Part shown: positions 44,401 to 52,639 of the stretch, piece by piece
How the letters are laid out: each line of letters opens with the position of its first letter
Numbering within the stretch: the stretch's first letter is position 1
Origin: Rhodopirellula sp. P2
Lineage (GTDB): Bacteria > Planctomycetota > Planctomycetia > Pirellulales > Pirellulaceae
Assembly: GCF_028768465.1 (NCBI RefSeq)
Contig: NZ_CP118225.1
Location: forward strand, 6,243,001-6,307,000
DNA length: 64,000 nt
Direction of reading: 5' to 3'
The notes under the pieces: generated by a model
Database searches by the model: none
Seen by the model: the letters and a program-made list of their open reading frames with translations, nothing else
Told to the model about the DNA's origin: nothing
Translations under genes and position numbers: made by a program

Positions 44401-45914
44401 TCCAGCTTCTCGACACGCAACGTGTGATCGGAGAAGTCGTTTCCAGCATTCGATCCCGCAATTGCGTTGGCTTCCCCGTTTGGATCGGCGTCGACCTTGA
44501 ATCTCCAGAATCCCTGGCGGAACCCTTGCTGGCGTTCACCATTGATGACCGGACGAGACGCGTTGTATCCCTGCATCCCCCAGATCCAGTTGTCCAACCC
44601 GTAACGGAAATTGCTGACGCCTCCGTGCGTGTCTCCCAGTGCCCACCCCGTGATCAGGGTTTGACGGAAATCCGCTTTGTCATCGCCATCGATGTCCTTC
44701 AAGTAGACCGTCTCTTGCCCGTCCTGCACGATGACGCCACCGCGATAGCACACCAACGTGGTCGGAATACTCAGTTCTTCGGCGAACAACGTGAACTTGT
44801 CGGCCACGCCGTCTTGATCGGTGTCTTCGCAAATCCGGATGCGGTCGCGGCCCTTGCCTTTGGGTTGCAATTCATTGGGGTAATCCATCGTCTCGCAAAC
44901 CCACAAACGTCCCCGCTCGTCCCAGGTCATCGCGATTGGTTTCCCACCCATGTTCGCTTCCGAGGCCCACAGTTCCATGTGCATGCCCTTCGGATTCGTG
45001 TAGCGTTTGATCGACTCTTGCGGTGGAAGAGGATCCTGCATCAACGTTTTCAGTTCGCCTTGTTCGCCCCACTTTTCACCGGCGGTGTAGTTCGGAATTT
45101 TGGCTCCGACATCGGTGAAGGTGAACGGTTTGTCGCCTTCGGGCAGCGAGGTCATTTCGGGAACCGGGAACGCGGCCGCATCGGCAAACTCACCCGCCCG
45201 TTGAGGATCCTTCTTCGCGACCCAGCGGATGCCACGTTCGACCAGATTCAAGAAACCTGGGTTCGTCCAGGTGCGACTGTCGTGCCCCCAAGCGGTGTAA
45301 AACACTCGTCCTTTTCCTTGGTCGCGAACCCAAGTCCAGGGTTCCCGTCCGCTGGAATCCACCCGGTATTCCAACACCGTTCGGTTCGCTTCGTTGTGCA
45401 GGTGGTGAACGTAGGTTTCATCCCAACTTTCAAACCCGCTGTAACCTCGCATCAACTCGTGACCGGGTTCGGCGGGAGTCGTCCGGAACACGCCCGTCCC
45501 GTGACGCTGAAACTGAGCCCCCATCAAGGCCACAATCTCAGGGTTGTTGCGAAAGCAATACGTCGCACAGTGAAGCGGCACAAATCCGCCACCTTCTTCG
45601 ACGTATTGCAACAAGGCGTCGGCTTGTGTTTTTTCGATCTCATCGATGTTGGCGTACAACACCAAGGCGTCGTATTCGTTCAGCTTGTCCAGATTCAGCA
45701 CCGACATGTCGTCGGTGTAAATCAAATCAATGCCGTTGCTTTCCATCACGGGCTGCAACTCATCAAACCGCGGTTTGGGTTGATGGTGCCCGTTGTCTCC
45801 CAAAAACAACACGTTGAGTCGATGGTCATCGGCGGACGCGTTTTCCGCCTGCCACGCGGATGTGAACGTCCAAGTCGCGACGAATGCGAGGGCGAGCAGC
45901 AAGGTGTTCTTCAT
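41445..45914 (-). CDS. ThuA / PVC-type propeller dehydrogenase / HEAT / cytochrome c multidomain protein
   Basis: 1489 residues from the ATG at 45914, giving a signal peptide (LLLALAFVATWTFTSAWQA). Order: a ThuA-like domain (LNVLFLGDNGHHQP, EEGGGFVPLHCATY, GRVFYTAWGHD); a membrane-bound-dehydrogenase-type beta-propeller (AMTWDERGRLWVCETMDYP, RIRICEDTDQDGVADKFT, DTHGGVSNFRYGLDN); a HEAT-like helical repeat region; a c-type heme domain with C1179-A-N-C-H1183 and GADVGPDLTG; and a C-terminal beta domain unique to this protein type. The family (PVC-type heme-binding) is typical of planctomycetes and verrucomicrobia. The substrate is unknown; ThuA relatives take part in trehalose or other sugar use. 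It stands alone on this strand. Confidence 0.92.
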   Translation of the reverse strand: MKNTLLLALAFVATWTFTSAWQAENASADDHRLNVLFLGDNGHHQPKPRFDELQPVMESNGIDLIYTDDMSVLNLDKLNEYDALVLYANIDEIEKTQADALLQYVEEGGGFVPLHCATYCFRNNPEIVALMGAQFQRHGTGVFRTTPAEPGHELMRGYSGFESWDETYVHHLHNEANRTVLEYRVDSSGREPWTWVRDQGKGRVFYTAWGHDSRTWTNPGFLNLVERGIRWVAKKDPQRAGEFADAAAFPVPEMTSLPEGDKPFTFTDVGAKIPNYTAGEKWGEQGELKTLMQDPLPPQESIKRYTNPKGMHMELWASEANMGGKPIAMTWDERGRLWVCETMDYPNELQPKGKGRDRIRICEDTDQDGVADKFTLFAEELSIPTTLVCYRGGVIVQDGQETVYLKDIDGDDKADFRQTLITGWALGDTHGGVSNFRYGLDNWIWGMQGYNASRPVINGERQQGFRQGFWRFKVDADPNGEANAIAGSNAGNDFSDHTLRVEKLEFMRATNNNTWGLGFTEEGLVFGSTANRNPSNFLAIPNRYYEQVRGWSPQTLQMISDTHLFDPITPNIRQVDQHGGYTAAAGHGVYTARQYPQAWWNRTAFVCGPTGHLVGTFVLTPDGAGFKSTSPFNLVASDDEWAAPIMAETGPDGFVWVLDWYNYIIQHNPTPHGFETGQGNAYKTDLRDKKHGRVYRLVTDGEASKTVSVPSLSSDDVPGLLAALKHSAMPVRSQAQRLLVELGQLDDATVSSLLELIADEEQDAIGLTPGAIHALWTLDGLGLVGSGSATIDAAVRTSLQHPSAGVRRSAVTVLGSSEEDIQRLIESGVLNDGNAQVQLAALLKLAEPTTPTTDMVVSALVQSMKSLGDDRWLLDAWTSATAMHAGGTLPAVLASAPERDLSRSIRSRLNVISEHFARSQPDANALQRLIQAVAKTANGNASGVLAGLAKGWPSDHSVELPEAAESQLVALFEHVSVDQQSQLVQLSEKWGTDALTEKVAELAEQLLELVQDDSLSDRDRVSSARQLVAMQPTDDDVVFDLLESIGPQTSPAATVGILDALKSSRSEELGGALIEQTAASTPSVRGSIIRVLLSRPNTTLELIDSIEAGELRMSDLSLDQRQALNNHPDKTIKQRAQKLLKSSGGVPTANRVALLHEWLPVAQAKGNATLGAQVFKKHCANCHRHSGEGADVGPDLTGMAVHPKQELLTHILDPNQSVEGNFRTFAVLTTEGQVFTGMLGGESRTSIELIDAQAKRHTILREEIEQLNASSQSLMPEGFESQIKKEEMTNLLEFLTARGKYTPLSFSGIATAVSTKGMFSNGDNGPDRIIFSDWGPKEHNGVPFTLVDPQQGRVPNVILLHGPQGSKPPSMPKQVPIICNASASAIHILGAVSGWGFPFGAEGSHTATIRLNYADGEVEDHKLLNGVHFADYIRRVDVPKSEFAFDVRGQQVRYLKLTPKRQDALQSIELIKGDDSSSPIFVAITIESP

Positions 45915-46149
45915 AGAGATGGGACGACAACAAATGCCGTGATACGAAGTGTTCGGAAGGGAATCGACACCGCTTCTTGCATGGCGACCGCAAGGAACGA
46001 GGCGGCCAAAGCGGCGAAGAAAGCCATTGTCATGCAAACAACGACTTGATGCTAAACCTAGAAGCACTGGCAACAATGAGAAAACACGCACGTCGCATGT
46101 GATATTTCACCATTTGCAGCGGACATCTGTGCTGGGCAAAGCAATTTGC

Positions 46150-47208
46150 TCAGTTTGCAAACAGATCCGCCAACGTCTTGGCCCAGTCGTCCCAGTCTTC
46201 AGCGGCGGCTTCAAAATCCACCCGCATCCATCGCACCGGTTCCGCTGGCAAGACAGCGGGCGGAAAGTTGGACTCTTTGCTGATTGGCAATTGGCTGCTG
46301 CGTCCCATCGCCAAACGGTCTTCGATCTCGGGAGTCATCAAGAAATCAGCGAGCTTGCCGGCCGCGATCGGATGAGGGGCCCCCCGAAGGATCGCCAGCG
46401 TGTTTGGAATCCGAAGTGTTCCTGGCTGGTCCGGTTGCTGGTCCGGGTAAATGATTTCGACGGGGTATCCCAAGTCCTTTTCAATGATCGCGTCATCGGT
46501 GTCGGTCAGCCCCCACGCCACTTTGCCGGACGAAACGGCCTGTGCCACCTGTTTGTTGCCTGACAACACGACCGCATTGTCATGAATTCGTTGCAGCAAT
46601 TCCAACGTCGCTTCCGGTCCCATGATCTCTCTCAGCACGGCAAAGTGCGTGGCGGTGGTCCCAAACAAAGGCCGAGCCATCGCACAGTTCTCCGCCCACT
46701 TGGGATCCGCCAGTTCGTTCACACGATTCGGACGCTCACCGGCGTCTGGAAGCATTTCCGTGTTGACCAACAACACGCGAGCCCGTGCTGCGAACCCACA
46801 CCAAGTCCCATCGCTGGCGATCATGTCCTGCGGCCAAGTCGACGGGACTTGCCAATCATGCGGCTCCAGGATGCCGAGCTTCTGCAGTCGGACCGTGTGC
46901 ATGATCTCGTTGTTCCAAAACAAATCACAACGGGGGGCATCCGCCTCTGCAATCAATTGGTTGGCCAGCCCGACGGTTTTGGTGGATTCAATGTCGAACT
47001 TGCCAACCACACCGATCTCGTTGTCCGTCGATCGTTCAAATGCCGCCAAAATCGGCGACGCAAATTCCTCGTCGAGTGCCGAATACACGACCACGTCGGA
47101 TTCGCTACGAGACACACAACCGGAACAAAGCAACGCGGATGCGGCGACAAAAGCGAGTTGCACAACGGAAAACGAAGCGACGGGGACGCAGACAGTTTTC
47201 AATGACAC
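46150..47208 (-). CDS. Extracellular solute-binding lipoprotein (iron-type ABC substrate-binding)
   Basis: 352 residues from the GTG at 47208; no ATG fits because the divergent metalloprotease-like gene starts at 47235. A signal peptide ends in CSGC, with C31 as the probable lipidated cysteine (the -3 position is C rather than the usual L). The mature part begins SDVVVYSALDEEFASPILAAF, the pattern of Fe(III)- or 2-aminoethylphosphonate-type binding proteins, and contains DLFWNNEI, LRIPNTLAILRGAPHP and AGKLADFLMTPEIEDRL. No permease or ATPase gene is adjacent, so it must use components encoded elsewhere. Iron is the likeliest ligand by family, but other ligands are possible. Confidence 0.85.
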   Translation of the reverse strand: MSLKTVCVPVASFSVVQLAFVAASALLCSGCVSRSESDVVVYSALDEEFASPILAAFERSTDNEIGVVGKFDIESTKTVGLANQLIAEADAPRCDLFWNNEIMHTVRLQKLGILEPHDWQVPSTWPQDMIASDGTWCGFAARARVLLVNTEMLPDAGERPNRVNELADPKWAENCAMARPLFGTTATHFAVLREIMGPEATLELLQRIHDNAVVLSGNKQVAQAVSSGKVAWGLTDTDDAIIEKDLGYPVEIIYPDQQPDQPGTLRIPNTLAILRGAPHPIAAGKLADFLMTPEIEDRLAMGRSSQLPISKESNFPPAVLPAEPVRWMRVDFEAAAEDWDDWAKTLADLFAN

Positions 47209-47234
47209 GTGAGGCCGAGTACGCTGGAGGAATG

Positions 47235-48692
47235 ATGGACAAACGTTTGCAAACTCGATTATGGCGTGTGCTGCTTGTGATGGCGATCGGTGGGATCGTT
47301 TCGTTTCCATTTCGCACGGTTTTTGCCGATGACGCTCCCACCGCCGATTCCGGTTTGCTGACCCGAGAAAGCCAGCATTTGCGTCTGACCAGCGACGTCG
47401 AGGATCCAGAACTGCTGGATGACTTGGTTCGTTCATTTGACGATTCGCTGCCGCAATGGCTGGCCTTTTGGGGCGTGCCCGAATCACAGGCCGCGAACTG
47501 GAAGATTCAAGGTTATTTGATGAGGAACGTCGACACGTTCCGAAAATCAGGAGCCCTTCCCAACCACATCCCGCGGTTTGACCACGGCTATTCCACGCCG
47601 CACACGATTTGGGTTCGCTACCAAGACACAACCTACTACAACCGACACTTGGTGTTGCACGAAGGAGTCCACTCGCTAGCGTTCGAATTGTTTGGCGCGG
47701 GCGGCCCGAGTTGGTTCATGGAAGGCACCGCCGAGTTGCTGGCCTTGCATCGCGATCGAATTCCGGTGCCATCGAGACAACCGCGGTCTGAGTTCTCGTC
47801 CAACGGATCGGTGCTGGCGCAATCCATGGACGCATTCACCATCAATCAGTTGCCACGCAACCGTTGGGACACGCCGGGCTGGGGCCGTTACAAAATCGTG
47901 GCTCGCCAGCGGGAAGCGGGAACACTGCCCACACTGAAACGTGTTTTGAAACTTCCCACCGAACTGAACGGCAAAGTCGAAGCCTACACGTGGTGCTGGG
48001 CCGCCGCGTCATTGTTCACACAGGCCCCCGAATCACGAGACGCATTTCTGAAAGCGGCTCGCCGCGGCTTCGATCAAACCGAGGCATTCACTTCCGAATT
48101 CTATCGCGATGTCGCGGAAGAATGGCCAGTCCTGTCGGCTCGCTGGCGATTGATGATGAATGACTTGGACTACGGGTTCGATTGGTCACGCCACCAAGTG
48201 AAGCTTTCGACCTCCGATCCGAGAGCCAGTGGTGCACCGTTCCAAGTGAACGTGACGCCGGACCAGTCCTGGCAATCCGTTGGCATGTGGTTCCCCAAGG
48301 GTGCGAAGTTACGATTCATGGCGGAAGGACGATGCCACGTCACACCGGACTGGATCAGCGAGCCCGCCGGGATCACGCTGGAATACAACCGCGGCCATCC
48401 CTTGGGGCAACTACAAGTCTGCGTGCTTCCAATCGCAACACCGGCCGGAGCAACGATCCCCGGTTTGGGCATTCGCCCCGTCCTCACTCGAGCCGATGTG
48501 TCGAAATTCAAAGCCAACACGCCTGCGGGTTCCAGCGATGATTCGACGCCGATTCCAGGATCGAACGTGATCGCAATCAACGAACCTTCGTGGGTTCTGT
48601 TGCGAATCAACCTTCCCGCCGGTCACTCTCCGGTTGAAACGATCACTGGCGAGCAAGAAGCCTACCAAGTCCAAATCATCCCAAGTCGGTGA
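47235..48692 (+). CDS. Putative secreted gluzincin-type metallopeptidase
   Basis: 485 residues. The second of two adjacent ATGs (47235) is used since GGAGG lies four bases ahead. The signal helix is LLVMAIGGIVSFPFRTVFA. The zinc motif H142-E-G-V-H146 is followed after about 17 residues by E163-G-T-A-E167, the HExxH...E arrangement of gluzincin peptidases of the DUF1570/M1-like type. The C-terminal third is beta-rich (FQVNVTPDQSWQSVGMWFPKG). It is predicted to be exported and zinc-dependent. It is divergent from the solute-binding lipoprotein, with only 26 bases between start codons. The substrate cannot be told. Confidence 0.8.
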   Translation: MDKRLQTRLWRVLLVMAIGGIVSFPFRTVFADDAPTADSGLLTRESQHLRLTSDVEDPELLDDLVRSFDDSLPQWLAFWGVPESQAANWKIQGYLMRNVDTFRKSGALPNHIPRFDHGYSTPHTIWVRYQDTTYYNRHLVLHEGVHSLAFELFGAGGPSWFMEGTAELLALHRDRIPVPSRQPRSEFSSNGSVLAQSMDAFTINQLPRNRWDTPGWGRYKIVARQREAGTLPTLKRVLKLPTELNGKVEAYTWCWAAASLFTQAPESRDAFLKAARRGFDQTEAFTSEFYRDVAEEWPVLSARWRLMMNDLDYGFDWSRHQVKLSTSDPRASGAPFQVNVTPDQSWQSVGMWFPKGAKLRFMAEGRCHVTPDWISEPAGITLEYNRGHPLGQLQVCVLPIATPAGATIPGLGIRPVLTRADVSKFKANTPAGSSDDSTPIPGSNVIAINEPSWVLLRINLPAGHSPVETITGEQEAYQVQIIPSR

Positions 48693-48715
48693 CAGCTAGC
48701 TTCTAGCTCATAAGC

Positions 48716-48786
48716 CGTAGCCGGATTCGCCAAGAATTCGGACGCTCACCATCCCGCACATCTGAATTCTGGCGAATCCAGCTACG
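48716..48786. repeat. Inverted repeat GTAGCCGGATTCGCC ... GGCGAATCCAGCTAC
   Basis: The left arm CGTAGCCGGATTCGCCAAG begins at 48716, and the right arm (TGAATTCTGGCGAATCCAGC, then TACG) spans 48763-48786. The arms match inversely except for one substitution and one extra base. Half-copies lie at 7392-7437, so this is a dispersed intergenic family. A second small hairpin, GCCATGT/ACATGGC, follows at 48799-48815. Confidence 0.75.
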
Positions 48787-48924
48787 ATGTGTTGGTAGGC
48801 CATGTCTCACATGGCATCCCAGCCGATGCTTTGGAACAAAGCGAGGCGTCATCGCCCCGACTCATTCCATCACTCAATAACAAATTTGCAATGTTCATTT
48901 TGCAATTTGCAATTCCCCCGTCTC

Positions 48925-49665
48925 TCACCGAGCCGCAAGCGTCACGCTATCCAGCAAGCGACGCATTTCGGCGACCGCTTCTCGCATCCCGACCATCACC
49001 GAACGACTGACAATGCTGTGCCCGATGTTCAGTTCCGCCATGCCTTCGATCGCGGCGACCGGGCGGACGTTGACATAGTTCAAACCGTGACCAGCGTGCA
49101 AACGCATGCCCGCATCACGAATCATTTTGCCGGTCTCGGCCAAACGTCTCAGCTCGTGCTCGACCGCCGCTCCCTTGGCCAAGGCATAGGGCCCGGTGTG
49201 CAATTCAACCGCGTCCACTTTCAGCTTCGCAGCCGCTTCGATTTGATTGGGTTCCGGGTCCAGGAACAGGCTCGTTGCGATGCCGGCATCCTTCAGCGTT
49301 TGAATGGCATCCGCGATTCGTCCGGTGTCACCGGCGACATCCAAGCCACCTTCGGTTGTCACCTCTTCGCGACTCTCGGGGACCAACAGTGCCCAATCGG
49401 GTTGCACGCGACAACAAATCGCCAAGACATCCGGGGCACACGCCAGCTCAAAGTTCGTTCGGACTTGAACCGTTTTCACAAACAGCTCGACATCCCGATC
49501 GGAAATGTGACGCCGGTCTTCTCGCAGGTGAAACGTGATTCCGTCGGCGCCGCCCTGCTCGGCCAAGGCCGCTGCGATGATAGGATCCGGTTCGTGGCCT
49601 CGGCGAGCTTGACGAAGCGTGGCGACATGATCGACGTTGACGCCTAGATCAATGAAGTGCGGCAT
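48925..49665 (-). CDS. pdxJ: Pyridoxine 5'-phosphate synthase
   Basis: 246 residues, the normal length for PdxJ. PdxJ condenses 1-deoxy-xylulose 5-phosphate with 3-amino-2-oxopropyl phosphate to give pyridoxine 5'-phosphate, the last ring-forming step of the DXP-dependent vitamin B6 route in the cytoplasm. Diagnostic segments are LGVNVDHVATLRQARRG, GADGITFHLREDRRHI, VELHTGPYA, HAGHGLNYVNV and ELNIGHSIVSRSV. It is followed upstream on the same strand by an EboE-like gene after about 90 bases; a joint transcript is possible but not required. Confidence 0.96.
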   Translation of the reverse strand: MPHFIDLGVNVDHVATLRQARRGHEPDPIIAAALAEQGGADGITFHLREDRRHISDRDVELFVKTVQVRTNFELACAPDVLAICCRVQPDWALLVPESREEVTTEGGLDVAGDTGRIADAIQTLKDAGIATSLFLDPEPNQIEAAAKLKVDAVELHTGPYALAKGAAVEHELRRLAETGKMIRDAGMRLHAGHGLNYVNVRPVAAIEGMAELNIGHSIVSRSVMVGMREAVAEMRRLLDSVTLAAR

Positions 49666-49758
49666 GGGTGAAATGGGAGAATGAAGTGGAGGAAAAAGTA
49701 GTCGTCAACGTTCGGAGTTCGAACCATTAGCCGATGGACGCTCGCGTGTTCCGACTGC

Positions 49759-51162
49759 TCAACAGTTCGACAAGACATCGTGCAACCAAATGAGTTCGGA
49801 GGCGATGTCGCCGGCCAAATCACTTCGGCCTGCCGACTCGGGCAACACCGACCAAGCGTAGGTTTCGACTTCCAGGTGCCCCGTGAACTGAAGTGGTTGC
49901 CGGCGTTTGGAGGGGTCCGTCAACTCGACGAGGCTGTTCAGCGTGCTCAGCACATCGCCGCGAGTTGTCCCGAGATGCCCAAACTGCTCCGCAAAAATGG
50001 GCACATGGAAATGGATCATCCATCGCTTGTCGCCGGCGTAGCGACTGGGATTGGCATCCATCTCTGCCAACACGGCTGGCAAATCCTCTTCCAACACGAA
50101 CTTTCCGGACGCCGTGACACGACCGGTTTGGTGCAGGTAGCGATCTTCGGCAAACGATCGCAACTGAGTCAGGGTGGCCTCGCGATCGGTGTCCGCGATC
50201 TGACTCCAGTCGACCACGATGGCGCTGCTGACCTGAACCTTGCCGACCACAATCCCAGCTTTGGCATAGGCGGCCAAGACATCGTGTTGAGACTCACCCA
50301 TCACAGCGGAATGACAAACATCATGGCAAACGCCGATGTACCGTCGGTGTGTCGCATCAGGCAATTGCTTTTCGAACCACTCAATCACTTTCGCGGCGGT
50401 GTCCAAGATGCAACCAGGCTCCGGCTCGATCGCCAACACAATTCGTTTGCCCGTCCGGTCTTCCAAACGTCGCAGATCTTCCGCCATCCGCCGCAGGTTG
50501 GTTCCCGCATGATGCAGTTGGTCATCGGTGACCTCGACCCGATTGCCCTCTTCGTCGGTGTTTTGCGGCCAACCGATCGGCAGTGTGCTGATCGTGCCCA
50601 GGTTGGTGTCCGCGGGCAAAATTTCGGCCAAAATTTTCGCCAGGTCTCGGGTGTAGCCGATCCGAGCGTCTTCCCACCAAGTCGGCGAATACACCGCGTG
50701 CTTGACGACGTCTTGATGGAAGTTGTCGTGTGGAAATCCGTTGAAGGTGTAGGCCAGCAAGCGAGCTTTCTTCATCGCTGCGGTCAGCGGTTCCAACCCG
50801 TTGCGTCGCAGATCGGTGGTGGCTTCCGATGACAACCACAATCCAATGCCCAGCGGCGGCGCGGTGCTGACGATGGTCGCGAAATTCTTGCCCGTTTGAA
50901 CCTTGGGCGAACCGCTCTCATCCGAATACTGGGAATCAAGGATCCGCCGGCGGACTTCCGCCGAGATGGATTCCAAGTTGCTCGTCACCCCGGCGACATC
51001 CGCGCCCGCATGAATGTTGGTGCAGTACCCCACCGTCCAGCGAATGGGCGAGTTCGAATCAGGAGCACGGCTGGCTCCGTCTGCTCCGTCAGCCACCTGG
51101 CCGGCGTTTGATTTTTCGATGACCGCAGTGACGTCGGGAAAACCGTTGGGCGATGATGTCAT
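49759..51162 (-). CDS. EboE-like TIM-barrel protein
   Basis: 467 residues. Recognisable EboE-type segments are WTVGYCTNIHAGADVAGV, LGIGLWLSSEA, LLAYTFNGFPHDNFHQ, VKHAVYSPTWWEDARIGYT, LGTISTLPIGWP, VLAIEPEPGCILD, GVCHDVCHSAVM and HFHVPIF. The fold is an xylose-isomerase-like TIM barrel with Glu, His and Asp residues placed as metal ligands. EboE belongs to the bacterial ebo cluster linked to moving metabolite precursors to the periplasm. The remaining ebo genes are absent from this window, which makes this a stand-alone copy. An N-terminal extension of about 40 residues is low in complexity, so the true start may lie further in. Confidence 0.75.
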   Translation of the reverse strand: MTSSPNGFPDVTAVIEKSNAGQVADGADGASRAPDSNSPIRWTVGYCTNIHAGADVAGVTSNLESISAEVRRRILDSQYSDESGSPKVQTGKNFATIVSTAPPLGIGLWLSSEATTDLRRNGLEPLTAAMKKARLLAYTFNGFPHDNFHQDVVKHAVYSPTWWEDARIGYTRDLAKILAEILPADTNLGTISTLPIGWPQNTDEEGNRVEVTDDQLHHAGTNLRRMAEDLRRLEDRTGKRIVLAIEPEPGCILDTAAKVIEWFEKQLPDATHRRYIGVCHDVCHSAVMGESQHDVLAAYAKAGIVVGKVQVSSAIVVDWSQIADTDREATLTQLRSFAEDRYLHQTGRVTASGKFVLEEDLPAVLAEMDANPSRYAGDKRWMIHFHVPIFAEQFGHLGTTRGDVLSTLNSLVELTDPSKRRQPLQFTGHLEVETYAWSVLPESAGRSDLAGDIASELIWLHDVLSNC

Positions 51163-51360
51163 GCTTGGCGAATGTCCAGTTTGCTCGGGGGGGCGTCAGG
51201 CGGTGCGTCTCGTTGCGGTCAGTTCACCATCGAAATCCCAATCCAATGACGAACTGTCCTGCAAAGGTTAAGCTGCGTGACAAGATTTGTCGCCCCAGGT
51301 CAGTGCGGCGGCCCGGTCTTTTTGATCTTCCATTTGCTTCCATTTTGTCACGCCAAACGA

Positions 51361-52635
51361 ATGCCACACATCACGGCCGAAATCATTTCCATTGGCGATG
51401 AAATGATCACCGGAGCCCGCCTGGACACCAACACCCAGTGGCTCAGCCAGCGTCTCGGCGAATTGGGTGTGGACGTACAATTTCACTCCACCGTCGGCGA
51501 CACACTCTCGCACAACACCGATGTGTTTCGGATCGCAGCCCGCCGGGCCGACATCGTCGTTGCCACGGGTGGATTGGGCCCCACACGGGATGACCTGACC
51601 CGGGAAGCGATCGCGGAATCCCTCGGGCTGCCGCTGCAACTGCACGAACCTTCGCTGGAGTTCATCCGGTCCATGTTTCAGCGTCGCGGGCGAGAAATGC
51701 CCGAACGCAACAGTTGCCAAGCGATGTTTCCGCTCGGTGCCACGCCAATTCACAACCCTCAGGGAACCGCCCCCGGGATCGACGTCGTCGCAACTCGCGA
51801 GGACGGCACGCAGTCTCGCATCTTCGCACTGCCCGGCGTGCCTGCGGAAATGAAGACGATGTTCGACGAAACGGTCGCGGCCGCCGTCCTGGCGTCCAAC
51901 GGGCAACGTCAACACATCGCTCACCACATCATGAAGTTCTTTGGCATCGGCGAAAGTGACATGGAACAACGCTTGGGCGACATGATCGCTCGTGACCGTC
52001 AACCACGAGTCGGCATCACGGTCAGCGCCGCAACGATCTCCTTGCGAATCGTCGCGACGGGCGACACCCCCGAGGAATGTGAAGCCGCAATCGCCAAAAC
52101 TCGCGCTGAGATCCTCGAGAAAGCCGGCGAGTTCTACTTCGGCGACGGGGAAACGTTCGAGCAACACCACGCGGTCATTCGTCATCTCAACGAAGTCGGC
52201 CAGCGATTGCTGTTGGTTGAACTCGGCCGAGCCGCCCCACTGGGCGATTGGTTTGCCGCCGTCTCGGACGAACCCGGCTTCACCGCGGATGTGCCCGCAT
52301 TCGTCGGAGGAATCTCACTCGCCGATGTCGACGATCTGCGACAATGGACGGGGATGCCCCAGGACGCTTCCGCGGAAACCTGCTTGACCGCACTGCGGGA
52401 ACGCTTGTCGGCCGATTGGGTGTTGCTGGTGGACGAGTACCCCAGCCTGCACCGAACCAGCGAACATCCGTTGCCGGGAAGCGATGTCACGTTCACCGTG
52501 GCAGCACCCGATGGTTCGTTCCCATCCATCACTCAACACCTCGGAGCTCATCCGAGCATCTTGCACGCCCGCGTCGCAAAAGCGGGTTTGTTTTGGTTAC
52601 GAAAGTGTTTTGTCACCGCCCCATCAGGAGTTTGA
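51361..52635 (+). CDS. CinA-family protein with a degenerate C-terminal domain
   Basis: 424 residues from the ATG at 51361; the frame upstream has no family match. The N-terminal MoCF-like domain is intact (AEIISIGDEMITGARLDTNT, VVATGGLGPTRDDLTREA, FALPGVPAEMKTMF). A middle domain follows (IAHHIMKFFGIGESDMEQRL). The C-terminal third aligns in position with the nicotinamide-nucleotide amidase domain (PncC). Where active enzymes have AESCTGG, this protein reads LLLVELGRAAPLGDWFAAV, so the catalytic serine motif is missing. The protein may keep only the N-terminal ADP-ribose-pyrophosphatase-type activity. Confidence 0.88.
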   Translation: MPHITAEIISIGDEMITGARLDTNTQWLSQRLGELGVDVQFHSTVGDTLSHNTDVFRIAARRADIVVATGGLGPTRDDLTREAIAESLGLPLQLHEPSLEFIRSMFQRRGREMPERNSCQAMFPLGATPIHNPQGTAPGIDVVATREDGTQSRIFALPGVPAEMKTMFDETVAAAVLASNGQRQHIAHHIMKFFGIGESDMEQRLGDMIARDRQPRVGITVSAATISLRIVATGDTPEECEAAIAKTRAEILEKAGEFYFGDGETFEQHHAVIRHLNEVGQRLLLVELGRAAPLGDWFAAVSDEPGFTADVPAFVGGISLADVDDLRQWTGMPQDASAETCLTALRERLSADWVLLVDEYPSLHRTSEHPLPGSDVTFTVAAPDGSFPSITQHLGAHPSILHARVAKAGLFWLRKCFVTAPSGV

Positions 52636-52639
52636 AACC

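Noticed and set aside
44424..46049. 541-codon plus-strand frame over the ThuA/heme gene
   Set aside because: Antisense to strong ThuA, propeller and heme motifs; composition and lack of motifs indicate a shadow.
49780..50832. 350-codon plus-strand frame over the EboE-like gene
   Set aside because: Antisense to a protein with recognisable TIM-barrel segments; no family features of its own.
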